Assembly (NCBI GenBank): GCA_026770615.1
Contig: MU632028.1
Span: forward strand, 33,875 to 44,176
Direction: 5' to 3'
DNA: 10,302 nt
Origin: Pavlovales sp. CCMP2436
Lineage: Eukaryota > Haptophyta > Pavlovophyceae > Pavlovales
Of the stretch, positions 1-6,986 are shown in pieces. The first letter of the stretch is position 1. Every line of letters starts with the position of its first letter. Position numbers and translations under genes: made by a program. The notes beneath the pieces are model-generated. The model was not told the origin of the DNA. It saw nothing but the letters and a program-made list of their open reading frames with translations, and made no database searches.

Positions 1-615
1 CCCCGTCAGGACGGTGCCGAGTCCAAGGGCTTGCGAACTGTCCCACCCCCTCCCCCCGGCGGCGGCCCGATCAAGAGTGAACGCGAACACAAGGTACGAA
101 CGAGTGAAGTGCGCCCAAATCTGTTGCCTGCAGCAACAAGAACGACAACAAGAGGACTTTTTTAAAAAAGGGTAAGGCAGCGCCGCAAGTTCGACCCCTG
201 CATGAGGACCCCCTCCCTCCTGCCGCTACCGACGCCGCCGCCATATCCACCACCCCCCCCTCCCCTCCCCCCAGTCCTCCATCAAACCCGCCGTCGCGCC
301 TCCGCCGCCGCCGCAAGCGCAAAAAACGCCCGCACCCGTGACGCAGGGGGGCGTGCGGCGGGGGGGCGCTGGGCGCGGGGACGAATGGCGTGACCGCCGG
401 CGCTAGATCGGTTCGATGGTCTTGGGGGGTCAACGTCCCACAGGGTTGCTCATGTCCGCCGGTTGGTGGAGGAAGTCCGGATTGTCAGAGCGAGCCCCGG
501 GCGCGTACTCTATGAAATTCGATGACCCCGCAGGAGACAGGCTGGGGTAGGATTGACAATACAGAAGATCTGGCAGTTGGAATGGCGGGGTCACTGCCAC
601 TACTAGTGGTTAGGA
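1..615. other. GC-rich and C-rich stretch without a recognisable gene
   Basis: No convincing gene is visible. The stretch contains a long pyrimidine-rich tract around 220-275 with several runs of C, and CCG-type low-complexity sequence around 290-370. Open frames here (a minus-strand Gly/Arg-rich frame over 71-433 and a plus-strand Pro-rich frame over 202-393) have low-complexity compositions expected from GC-rich simple sequence, so I do not call them genes. Confidence 0.6.
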
Positions 616-659
616 CTTGTTGCAATTCTAGCACTGCTCTAGACCACAGGCGACATTAC
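616..659. repeat. Dispersed repeat block X, copy 1
   Basis: This block shares CTTGTTGCAATTCTAGCA and ACCACAGGCGACATTA with 4490-4526. The copy here has about 8 extra bases in the middle, which form a small TCTAG/CTAGA inverted repeat. It is followed directly by block Y, so X-Y is one of the arrangements of a composite repeat. Read on the minus strand, both copies encode the short peptide MSPVV followed by ARIATS, but this copy has a stop between them. Confidence 0.75.
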
Positions 660-669
660 TGTATACTAC

Positions 670-800
670 CCCAGTAAAACCCCATTGGGAAAATCTTTAC
701 TTAAAATCCTTACTATTGGGCATCGTTACAGGTGGCCCACCTGTTACGAACTGTCTTGCAAGATTCTATATTTGCTTAAAATAGGGCTAAATTTTCCAAT
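670..800. repeat. Dispersed repeat block Y, copy 1
   Basis: This block is homologous to 3949-4075, with the same order of landmarks: CCAGTAAAAC, CCCATTGGG, AATCTTTA, the perfect 15-nt palindrome CAGGTGGCCCACCTG (729-743), TCTTGCAA, TTAAAATAGGGCTAA and TTTTCCAAT. Read on the minus strand, both copies give related peptides (IGK.SPILS.YRILQD.S), but this copy has two in-frame stops. It is probably a decayed copy of something once coding or transcribed from the minus strand. Confidence 0.8.
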
Positions 801-1035
801 ATATGCTTTCCAAGTCGGGTGACAATTGAAAAAAAAACTCTCAAAGTTGAAAAAAAATATGTCGGCGTCGAGGGCGCTAAGGTCAGTCCGAAGGACCGCC
901 CCCTTAAACCTTGAACGAGTTGAACGAGTCGAACGATCGAGGCGGGTGGTCATGCAGCGCTGGGGGCACGGAAACGACGAGGCGGAGGAGGTGGCGGCGC
1001 GGGCAGCGGTGAGTGCCCCTACGCCCACGGCCAAT
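801..1035. other. 235-bp segment inserted in the Y repeat, flanked by CCAAT
   Basis: In the second copy of the repeat, TTTTCCAAT is followed at once by CTAAAAGTCGAAATGACG (4067-4093). Here the same two halves are separated: CCAAT at 796-800, then 235 bp, then CCAAT at 1031-1035 followed by AGCTAAAGGTCGAAATGACG. The segment therefore looks like an insertion with a 5-bp duplication, or a segment lost from the other copy. It has no clear terminal inverted repeats. Inside are A-rich runs (about 828-860), short direct repeats of GAACGAG (about 913-935) and a purine-rich GC tract. Confidence 0.45.
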
Positions 1036-1620
1036 AGCTAAAGGTCGAAATGACGCTGCACACCAAAGAAGGCTTATAGCGGTCGAACTATAGCGGAGGC
1101 GCCCTGGGCGGAGCGTGAAGACGGATTCGCACGCGCTCGCCAACCTGTATCGAGTAGGAACTCTCGAGCTCGCGCGTGGCCGGCGTCGCGAACGTCGCCC
1201 CCCAAGAGCGCCCCACGCTCGACAGCATTTCGTGATGCGAGCCGCTCGTGGCCGCTTGTGGACGTGGCAGGCCGCGCAAACGGTCAGCGTCGACCGCGCG
1301 ATCGAGTAGATGGGTGTTGCGAACTTCCTCCCCACCTCGCCAGCCTGCACAAGCACGTTCGCACGAGCACGCGAGGCGGGCGGGTGGTGCTCAGAGACTG
1401 CAGCCGTGCCGGAGGTTCCTCTCGCGTGACGATAAAGCGATCGCGTCTCCGCCGGGCGAACGAGCTCGTGACTGAGTTGTGCATGCTCACGTGCTGGTTA
1501 ACTTCCGTGTCGATATTAGCAACCTCGCGCTCCGCGGCCTTCGCCCAAGCACAGTGCGACCTTCACCTTCGCGTGGCTACTAATTCAGTGTCCGATTATA
1601 TTGAGATCCTATGGGTTGGT
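1036..1620. other. GC-rich stretch without a recognised gene
   Basis: It begins with the downstream remnant of the interrupted repeat (GGTCGAAATGACG, about 1042-1055) and contains a direct repeat of TATAGCGG near 1075-1097. Arg-rich frames are open on both strands because the DNA is GC-rich, but none shows a domain, consistent codon bias or conserved architecture. I see no gene that I can support. Confidence 0.5.
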
Positions 1621-1623
1621 TAG

Positions 1624-1992
1624 ACGGGAATGCCGGACTTTTATGTCCGGCTTCCCGTACACGGCGGCCACACGGTGGGCCACCGACGCTCACGCGGCTC
1701 CGACGTGAGAGCGGTAAGTCCGAGGCCGCCACCCATTGGTAAGCAGCATGTAACTGCTTCAATTCATGAGCATGCGAACCCCAAGTCCGTTAGGACGGAC
1801 GAACGGCAGTGCCGGTTAGGTACCGGCACGAGCCCTGCTTGGACAATAAGGAAACCTGCTGATGTAGACCAACGTGTGTATACATTGGTGAGTTGGGTCG
1901 CGCCTCTAGGGCGTGGCTGGACGCATCTTGTTGGAGCGGCACCCTGCGTACAGTACGCCTTATGCGCCGCTGTGAACTCCTCGGCGGGCGAG
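1624..1992. repeat. Dense run of short hairpins (array 1)
   Basis: At least nine short inverted repeats lie almost end to end. The strongest are: 1624-1658, ACGGGAA then GCCGGAC pairing with GTCCGGC then TTCCCGT around loop TTTTAT, with one bulged T; 1663-1730, an outer GGCGGCC/GGCCGCC stem enclosing two inner hairpins (about 1673-1685 and 1687-1713); 1741-1759, AAGCAG/CTGCTT; 1785-1800, GTCCGT/ACGGAC; 1809-1829, GTGCCGGT/ACCGGCAC; 1936-1970, GCGGC/GCCGC around GCGTAC/GTACGC; 1980-1992, CTCG/CGAG. A 165-residue plus-strand frame crosses this segment but has no recognisable features. No known RNA family was recognised. Confidence 0.7.
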
Positions 1993-2093
1993 CGCCAGGC
2001 GTCTATGGGCGGGCAGACGAAGCGGCAGCTGACTCTACCGAGGCTCTCCACGTACGCACAGTCTTTGCGCTACGGCGTATCTGCCAAGACTCT

Positions 2094-2985
2094 GCGAAGC
2101 GTGGTGGCGACGAAGGATAGCCTGTGAGTGCCGACCTCTGGTTGGCTGGCAAGTAGCAGGGTATCTGAGAGCGGTCGACTTTTGACCCAGCTGTGCTGGA
2201 GTAAGAGAGGGCGCGCATTGGACACCAGCTGCCGCGAGCCAAGACCAGCAAAGCTGGTGGTGTTGGAACCAATGTCTACGAATGCCAACTAAAGGGGGGC
2301 TAGCACGGTAGGGGCAAAGGAGCCACCAGCGCCGCCTCCTGCCCCAGCTGTGCTGGAGTGAGAGGCAGGGCGATTATCGACACCCGCTGCCGCGAGCCAA
2401 TGCTGCGCAAAGCGTGGTGGTGACGAAACATAGCCTGCGGATGCCGACCATTTTGGAACGCAAGTAGCAGGAAATTTGTGAGCTGCGGAGCCGCTCGTGC
2501 AGCCTCTTTTTGTCCCAGCTGTGCTGAACTGAGAGGGGTGTGCATCGTCACCAGCTGCCGCAAGCCGAGGCGTGTGCAAAGCGTGGTGATAACGAGGCTT
2601 AGCCTGCGGATGCCGACTTCTGGTGGGCTAGCAGGGTATTTGGAGAGTAGTGGAGCAGGCCGCCTTTTGATCCAGCTATGCTGGAGTAAGAGGGGGCACG
2701 CAAGGCCACCATCTGCCGCGAGCCCAGGCTGCGCGAAGCGTGGTGGTGCCGTAACCAATGTCTGCGGAATCCGACTAAATAAAGGGCCAGCATAGAATTT
2801 TAATGGACGACGAAGTTGCCAGCGCCGCCTCCTGGTCGGACTGTGCTGGAGTAAGAGCTTGCGTGCATCGTCACTTGTCACCGCGAGCCAATGCTGCGCG
2901 AAGCGTGGTGGTGATGAAGAATAGCCTGCGGGTGCTGACCAAAATGGAAGGCTAGCTGCAGGGCATTTTTGGTCTATCGTGCCTG
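2094..2985. repeat. Diverged satellite with three-monomer higher-order structure
   Basis: The landmark GC[GA]AAGC(G)TGGTGG recurs at about 2094, 2248, 2407, 2576, 2733 and 2898, spacings of 154, 159, 169, 157 and 165 bp. Other shared landmarks are CCAGCTGTGCTGGAG (a 5-bp CCAGC/GCTGG hairpin), GCCGCGAGCC and AGCCTGCGGATGCCGAC. Monomers 1, 3, 4 and 6 carry the ATAGCCTGCGG variant. Monomers 2 and 5 carry ACCAATGTCTACG or CTGCGG, followed by a CCAGCGCCGCCTCCTG block. The order is therefore A1-B-A2 repeated twice, with an offset of about 482-491 bp between corresponding monomers. The last monomer is cut short near 2985. Minus-strand frames stay open across several units, which I attribute to repeat periodicity rather than to a gene. 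Confidence 0.9.
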
Positions 2986-2995
2986 CCATCTCGCT

Positions 2996-3187
2996 CTCGC
3001 GAGTCGCGGCTGATGAGTCCCGTACTGGTCGAGTGCCTTGCGCTCGACCGTGCGTCGGCTCGATGGCGCTGGTCTACAGACCGTTGCGTCCTGCGTGGTG
3101 GGTGGGTGGTGCGATAGCGTTGCCATTGGCTTTTTAATTTTCGCTTTCGCGCGGCTTTGGCCGCTGAGTCCGGATCAGTTAATCCGG
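2996..3187. repeat. Short-hairpin run (array 2) after the satellite
   Basis: A second run of compact inverted repeats follows the satellite. CTCGCGAG (2996-3003) is a perfect palindrome. GGTCGAG (3027-3033) pairs with CTCGACC (3043-3049). GGTCT/AGACC lies at 3071-3082, GCGGC/GCCGC at 3151-3164 around TTTG, and CCGGAT/ATCCGG at 3170-3187. With array 1 on the other side, the satellite is bracketed by hairpin-rich DNA. Confidence 0.6.
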
Positions 3188-3203
3188 TCAGGAATTAGTA
3201 GTT

Positions 3204-3806
3204 TTACATAAGATAATTCTTATTTGTTGTCGAAAAAAAAAGTTCTAGCAAAACAACAGATTTTATTGCAAAATTACGTTCTGACGCTAAAAAAAGTTTT
3301 AAGGCATTTTTAATGTTTTCCACAGCACTCCCATAGGTTTTACTTATTTTAGAGACCCGATATCGTCGGTTCATAACGACGTCACTCTCGCGAGTGGATC
3401 CGCCGTGCCCGCCTCCAGCTGCGCCTGTGCGCTGAAGGCCCATCACTGACAAAAAATTACATCGTTGAGTTGCCAAAGGTGCCCAAGTCCTTGCCAAAGT
3501 TGCCGTCACCGCGTCAGGCCCGCCGGTTTCTTTTCCGTCGTCGTCACCACTGCTGCTCTCATCACTCGATCTCGAGTGTTTGCCGGATTTGCTCGCCCAG
3601 TTCACCAGTGGAATGATTACCCTGGTGATGAACTTTGGGACAGACTCGCTCACGGCGTGAAAGAGAGCGTGCAGCGGCAGCGCCGGCAGCAAAACCTGCA
3701 GTGTCTGCGATAACAGCGAAATCTCGGCAGCGGGCGCGTCAGCGGGTGCGTCCGCGGCAGGAGCCGCTGCCACACCAGTTGCCGCGTCCGCCACGGGAGA
3801 TGGCAT
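3204..3806 (-). CDS. Hypothetical protein with Ala/Pro-rich N-terminus
   Basis: This 200-residue frame begins at the ATG at 3806-3804; a GTG lies one codon upstream. I do not recognise the protein. The first 30 residues are Ala/Pro/Asp-rich with PADAPAD-type repeats. Next comes a hydrophobic amphipathic stretch (about residues 30-68, ISLLSQTLQVLLPALPLHAL onwards), then a Ser/Asp-rich acidic segment (about 75-92). Codons are GC3-rich over the first 110 or so residues, then become AT-rich and Lys/Phe-rich, so the true coding part may end near 3470 or an intron may be missed. Upstream of the ATG the frame stays open through an in-frame 21-bp tandem duplication (3861-3902) encoding AAERALA twice, up to a stop in repeat block Y. 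The start is therefore uncertain. Confidence 0.4.
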   Translation of the reverse strand: MPSPVADAATGVAAAPAADAPADAPAAEISLLSQTLQVLLPALPLHALFHAVSESVPKFITRVIIPLVNWASKSGKHSRSSDESSSGDDDGKETGGPDAVTATLARTWAPLATQRCNFLSVMGLQRTGAAGGGHGGSTRESDVVMNRRYRVSKISKTYGSAVENIKNALKLFLASERNFAIKSVVLLELFFSTTNKNYLM

Positions 3807-3860
3807 CACCAGCTCTTCGGTCCCCGCGTCAGCGGGCGCGTCAGCGGGCGTGGGCGCAGG

Positions 3861-3902
3861 CGCCAGGGCGCGCTCCGCAGCCGCCAGGGCGCGCTCCGCT
3901 GC
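3861..3902. repeat. 21-bp perfect-phase tandem duplication
   Basis: Two adjacent 21-bp units, each starting CGCCAGGGCGCGCTCCGC, occupy 3861-3881 and 3882-3902, with one difference (CAGC versus CTGC). Being a multiple of three, the duplication preserves the minus-strand frame that continues into the ORF ending at 3204, where each unit encodes a 7-residue Ala-rich helix-like repeat. A related GCGTCAGCGGGCG repeat lies just before it (about 3730-3750 and 3826-3850). Confidence 0.8.
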
Positions 3903-3948
3903 CCGGCGGGCTGACCGGCCCGCGTGTGCACCCCTGCCGGAGGTGACC

Positions 3949-4300
3949 CGAGTAAAACACCCATTGGGGAAATCTTTATTGAGCTAACCATCGGGAATCG
4001 TAACAGGTGGCCCACCTGCTTCGAACAGTCTTGCAAAATTCTATAGCAACTTAAAATAGGGCTAAGTTTTCCAATCTAAAAGTCGAAATGACGTGCTCGA
4101 CCGGTGCGGGCGGGTGGCACGCGCCGGCGCTGGTGGCAGCGTTTAGGCGTGCCGGCCGCGCCAGGGTCTTGATAAAGATGGCGATGCTAGCCACGACGAA
4201 GACGAGTCGTCTCCAACGCTTGATTAAAGAGCTCGTTCTTGGCGACGGAGGAGGTCGTATCTAGATATCATTACTGCCAACAGAAGAAGAGAGCCCCGCC
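3949..4300. repeat. Dispersed repeat blocks Y (copy 2) and Z (copy 1)
   Basis: Block Y (3949-4075) repeats 670-800, including the palindrome CAGGTGGCCCACCTG at 4004-4018. After AGTCGAAATGACG comes block Z (4101-4300), which is homologous to 4551-4728. Shared Z landmarks are CCGGTGCGGGCGGGTGGCAC, CTGGTGGCAGCGTT, GACGAGTCGTCT, CTTGGCGA and GAGAGCCCCGCC. The two Z copies differ by several indels. On the minus strand one frame is open in both copies and the indels within it are two additions of three bases, giving similar peptides (AS.A.F then KTLA.PA.LNAATS.GACHPP). That suggests Z derives from a minus-strand coding sequence. Confidence 0.8.
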
Positions 4301-4302
4301 TG

Positions 4303-4489
4303 ATTTAGATATTTTGTTCTCCCGAGCTGAGACTTAGAATGTAGGGTCTCAAAAGGCCAACTACTGAAAGTGAAAGCCTCGTCTCTTCGCTGAGCGCTCA
4401 ATAACTAGTTTAATTAACATACTATTATAAATGTAAAATACTAAAATTAAGTAAATAAAGAACATTTTCTATTATATTCGCATAGCTGG
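4303..4489. other. AT-rich spacer between repeat copies
   Basis: This short stretch separates the Z copy from the second X copy. It is AT-rich, especially 4405-4480 with many ATTA and TAAA runs, and contains no open frame of note. I see nothing functional in it. Confidence 0.5.
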
Positions 4490-4526
4490 CTTGTTGCAAT
4501 TCTAGCAGAGACCACAGGCGACATTA
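4490..4526. repeat. Dispersed repeat block X, copy 2
   Basis: It matches 616-659 (CTTGTTGCAATTCTAGCA, then ACCACAGGCGACATTA) but lacks the 8-base palindromic middle. Here block X is followed by Z rather than Y, consistent with a composite X-Y-Z unit from which Y was lost in this copy. Confidence 0.75.
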
Positions 4527-4906
4527 ATTTTATGTTTACGCCGCCCGCGGCCGGTGCGGGCGGGTGGCACGCGCCGACGCTGGTGGCAGCGTTGAGGAGT
4601 GCTGGCTGCGCCAGCGTCTTGAAGCGGGCGAAGCTCGCCACGAAGACGAGTCGTCTTTAGCGCTTGAAGAGCTACTTCTTGGCGATGAGGGAGGTCGCAT
4701 ATCGCCACTGCCCACAGAGAGCCCCGCCCGCTCGCCATCACCTTCTTCATCACGGCGCCCGTACAATCGGCGCAGATGCTCTCGGACATGTCGAGTAGGA
4801 CAGCCGCCAACTTGAGGGCGTTGCGCTGCGCCTTGCGTGCCACCGTCTGATAGGATTTCTCTCCTCGGCTAGGATAAGTCACAACGGGCCAATTACGGTT
4901 GTCCAT
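4502..4906 (-). CDS. Hypothetical protein, N-terminal part coding-like
   Basis: From the ATG at 4906-4904 this frame gives 134 residues. I do not recognise a family. The first 75 residues or so look coding: GC3-rich codons, mixed composition and helix-forming segments (KAQRNALKLAAVLLDMSESI near residues 26-45, a CADC pair, then VMKKVMASGRG). About 75 residues in, the frame enters repeat block Z (4728-4551) and becomes Arg/Gln-rich. There a second minus frame, open in both Z copies (4641-4447 here), looks the better coding candidate, so a frameshift or missed intron near 4690-4640 is likely. A gene fragment attached to a duplicated exon is the simplest reading. Confidence 0.4.
   Translation of the reverse strand: MDNRNWPVVTYPSRGEKSYQTVARKAQRNALKLAAVLLDMSESICADCTGAVMKKVMASGRGSLWAVAICDLPHRQEVALQALKTTRLRGELRPLQDAGAASTPQRCHQRRRVPPARTGRGRRKHKINVACGLC
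4551..4728. repeat. Dispersed repeat block Z, copy 2
   Basis: About 178 bp, homologous to 4101-4300. It is shorter by several indels: two of 3 bp, and others of about 4, 8 and 6 bp. It lacks the stop codons and AT-rich additions seen in the first copy, so it is the better preserved of the two. Both strands have open frames here. I favour the minus strand because in one minus frame the sense of both copies is preserved through two 3-bp indels. Confidence 0.8.
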
Positions 4907-5017
4907 TGGACGCACTAGTCGAAGCGTGAACCACTCGCATCAGCCTTACTCGGGATCAACTAGATCTATAGAGCGTCTCAACCAGAGATGAGGATCTTAA
5001 ACGTAACTGGGTTATTA

Positions 5018-5184
5018 TAGGGGATCGTGGGCAATAAGAACGGCGCTTTTTGAGGCTGAGGCTGAGTTTCTTAGCAAATTACATACAAACAATGCTTAAA
5101 TTTGCTTAAATTACATACAAACAATGCAAAAAAAAGAGGCTCAGTTTCTTAACACGACGGTTTCTTATTGCCCGCGATCCCCTG
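5018..5184. mobile_element. MITE copy 1 (167 bp, TA-flanked)
   Basis: This non-autonomous TIR element is exactly as long as the copy at 9727-9893. The left end reads TAGGGGATCGTGGGCAATAA, and the right end, read in reverse complement, starts CAGGGGATCGCGGGCAATAA. Both are followed by AGAA. TA dinucleotides flank it (5016-5017 and 5185-5186), as expected for TA-targeting DNA transposons; the left terminal base is T rather than C. Inside, GAGGCTSAGTTTCTTA and ACATACAAACAATGC each occur twice in direct orientation. It has no coding capacity. Its two halves match the two ends of the 3-kb element at 5871-8907. Confidence 0.92.
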
Positions 5185-5185
5185 T

Positions 5186-5502
5186 AGGACGAAGCGGTCC
5201 TGAAAACCTTAGATACGGTTGGAACAGAATAGAACATTCTGTTCCTGGACTCTTCGTGTCCTCCAACAGTTGGGTTAAGGGTTTCCTTAACCCCGCCGAC
5301 GTATGCTGCCGACCGGCTCGGTAGTGTGTTGTCGCAATGGGGAAAGGATAACTATCCAGTAAAACCCCTTGTGAGTACCAATGGGTACTCATCAGTGGAT
5401 GCCCTCGAGCATCCTTACATCCGTCCACGCATCTGTGCGCGTACGAATGCTAACACCGTCTTAGACTTCTTAGAGTCCATGGGATTGGGGGCTCAGCCAT
5501 CC
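5186..5502. repeat. Dense run of perfect short hairpins (array 3)
   Basis: About ten hairpins lie in about 315 bp, beginning at the MITE edge. They are: AGGAC/GTCCT (5186-5201); GGAACAGAAT/ATTCTGTTCC (5221-5245, 10 perfect pairs); GGAC/GTCC (5247-5261); GGGTTAAGG/CCTTAACCC (5272-5293, loop GTTT); CTGCCGA/TCGGTAG (5306-5324, one mismatch); GGATA/TATCC (5346-5357); TGAGTACC/GGTACTCA (5372-5391, loop AATG); GGATGC/GCATCC (5397-5414); GACT/AGTC (5464-5477); GGATTGG/CCATCC (5482-5502, bulged T). Arms differ in sequence while the spacing is similar, so this is not a tandem repeat. Open frames here have no recognisable domain. Confidence 0.75.
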
Positions 5503-5827
5503 ACCACGCCGATGCTTCATGCACATGAGTAGGCGCCACTGGGGCGGGCGACCCCAGCACGGGCGACCCCAGCGATTGGCTGGCACGTGGACTAATAGAG
5601 CCCCTCGGCGAAGAGGAGCTGGGCGCCTCGTAGGAGGTTGCAGCTGTTACCGCACCGCTTGCAGGTCGAATGCGCACCTCGAAGTTGAAACCCGCGGCAT
5701 CACAGTGCGGGAACGGAGAGTTGAAGGTGGTGTCGCGGTTCAGAAGGTCTCCGAAGAAATAGAAGGGTACATATCCACGATAGCGGCGCTCCGTAATTAG
5801 CAAGCGTCTGGGACCGGTTTTACACAT
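5450..5827 (-). CDS. Hypothetical protein
   Basis: A 125-residue frame starts at the ATG at 5827-5825. I do not recognise it. The N-terminal half has a balanced, protein-like composition rich in Phe, Tyr, Arg and Asn (for example GYVPFYFFGDLLNRDTTFNS near residues 18-37). The second half is Ser/Pro/Ala-rich, with a doubled LGSP motif encoded by a short tandem repeat (about 5548-5575), and its last codons run into hairpin array 3. A plus-strand frame over 5519-5800 is also open and partly coding-like; the minus frame is preferred on amino-acid composition only. It ends 44 bp before the left end of the 3-kb element, so it could be the last exon of a neighbouring gene. Confidence 0.4.
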   Translation of the reverse strand: MCKTGPRRLLITERRYRGYVPFYFFGDLLNRDTTFNSPFPHCDAAGFNFEVRIRPASGAVTAATSYEAPSSSSPRGSISPRASQSLGSPVLGSPAPVAPTHVHEASAWWMAEPPIPWTLRSLRRC

Positions 5828-6069
5828 TGGAAGGCCCTGATTTTATGTATAACGTAAAATATTCTATCTACAGGTGATCGTGGGCAATAAGAATGGCGAA
5901 TTTTGAGCTTGAGGCTGAGCTTCTTAGCAAAATACATACAAACAGTGCTTACATTTGCTTAAAGTGTTATGTTATGGTATGATGCCACTTCTACTGCCCG
6001 TGGCGTAGTCTCTGCGTCCAGGAGGCCCCGGGTGTCAGCGTCTGCGCGTCACTCTGTTGACTTCCAGCG

Positions 6070-6310
6070 TCACCTTGCGGTGATACCAAAACGCCGACTG
6101 AGCTTCGAAGCAGGCGCTTTTGGTTCGGGTTTGGTTGAAGATAGGTTCCACTGCGGTGTCTCGCCCAACGCAGCGACGCAGTCCACATCGCGCCGCCTGA
6201 CAGTGTAAGTCATCGGGTAGCCCATTGCAATGCCGAAGCATGCCCGCAGATGCCAGTTGCAAGATGGCGAGTCATCGGGCCGATGGCTGTCAAAATGCAG
6301 CACCGAGCCC
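6070..6310 (-). CDS. Possible frameshifted C-terminal extension of the cargo gene
   Basis: The cargo ORF ends with a TGA at 6290. In an overlapping minus frame, beginning near the internal ATG around 6310, about 80 further codons run to 6070. Their composition is protein-like (MGSVLHFDSHRPDD, then CFGIAMGYPMTYTVRRRDVD), followed by a Lys/Pro segment. Either a one-base shift or a small intron near 6310 separates it from the main ORF, or it is an overlapping chance frame. No family was recognised. The frame also runs upstream of this ATG, to about 6405, as Arg-rich sequence that overlaps the main ORF and looks like shadow. Confidence 0.3.
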
Positions 6311-6703
6311 ATGATCCGGAGCTTCCGGCTTCGGCTGCGTCGGCGGTGGCTCAGGTTTTGCATTCGCCTTGGCCGCCGGCGTCGTTGCCTTCGGCGATGG
6401 CGCAAACAATTCGCTCGCCTCGGTGTTCGGCTTCGATTTCGTCGGCGGAGCAGATGATGCGCTCGCCTTGGTGTTCGGGATGATGTTCTTCGGCGTCGCG
6501 GGACCGGAAAGTGTAGTGCGTGTTGTGATGCGTGTCGGCACGTAGTGGTTGTCCGGTGCGGCTGCGGCGGATCGCGTCGCGGGCGTAAGCTTAGGCATAG
6601 CGGTGGTCGCTTCCACCACCTTTGCCTTCGCCTGCTCCTCCGCTACCTTTGCCATCACATTGGCTGCCTCCTTCGCCACCACGTTGGCTGCGAGCTGCTT
6701 CGC
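6290..6703 (-). pseudogene. 3' part of the UBA-like/coiled-coil cargo gene, cut off by an insertion
   Basis: This is the downstream part of the minus-strand gene whose first part lies at 7755-8354. Directly after the target-site duplication the frame continues in register as an Ala/Lys/Glu-rich helix (AKQLAANVVAKEAANVMAKV onward, about 40 residues). A long Thr/Pro/Ala/Ser-rich, probably disordered tail follows, ending in PPPTQPKPEAPDHGLGAAF and a TGA at 6290. The segment supplies 137 codons plus the stop. With the 200 codons on the other side of the insertion, the uninterrupted frame would be about 337 residues. With the insertion in place, translation from upstream would stop within about 8 codons of entering the element, unless the element is spliced out. 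Confidence 0.6.
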
Positions 6704-6711
6704 CTTGTTTG
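6704..6711. repeat. Left 8-bp target-site duplication
   Basis: CTTGTTTG directly precedes the CAGGG terminus of the nested element. It is identical to 7755-7762 on the other side. Eight base pairs is the usual duplication length for hAT-superfamily transposons. Confidence 0.88.
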
Positions 6712-6758
6712 CAGGGTTTGTGATTTCGACTCGAAATAGCAAGATCACATTTCGAGCT

Positions 6759-6930
6759 CGAAATTTCGGGTAGAAATTTCAGGGCGAAATTTCGAGCTCG
6801 AAATTTCGCGCGAAATTAGCACGAAATAGAATAGCACGAAACAGCCGAAATTGCGCTCGAAATTTCGAGCATGATATTTCGCTTGAAATGCAATAAAATG
6901 AAATGAGATCTAATTTCGAGCGAAATTTCG
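6759..6930. repeat. Left subterminal palindrome array, CGAAATTTCG
   Basis: Five exact copies of the 10-bp palindrome CGAAATTTCG lie at 6759-6768, 6785-6794, 6799-6808, 6858-6867 and 6921-6930, with many near copies such as CGAAATTAG and CGAAATTGCG. AGCT often joins neighbouring copies. The array lies just inside the left TIR of the hAT-like element and mirrors the right array. Confidence 0.9.
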
Positions 6931-6986
6931 TGCTCTTTTGGGTTAGTTACGTGCTGCCGGGATCTCTCTCTGCAGTGTCGTTTGAG

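Noticed and set aside
1630..2127. 165-residue plus-strand ORF
   Set aside because: It overlaps the hairpin run and the first satellite monomer, with no domain, no codon bias and a composition expected from GC-rich DNA.
2300..2989. 229-residue minus-strand ORF with repeated PPRFAQ-type motifs
   Set aside because: It is generated by the satellite repeat. Different monomers are open in different frames and unit lengths are not consistently multiples of three.
3009..3050. CTGATGAGTCC followed by a stem, resembling a hammerhead ribozyme core
   Set aside because: The required GAAA strand after stem II is absent. CGAAAC in the satellite near 2424 is too far away and not conserved between monomers.
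4564..4815. Plus-strand ORF over the second Z copy
   Set aside because: It is plausible in composition but broken in the homologous copy at 4101-4300, whereas a minus-strand frame is open in both.
5356..5368. CCAGTAAAACCCC shared with the start of repeat Y (671-683)
   Set aside because: Only 13 bases match and no flanking similarity follows; treated as chance.
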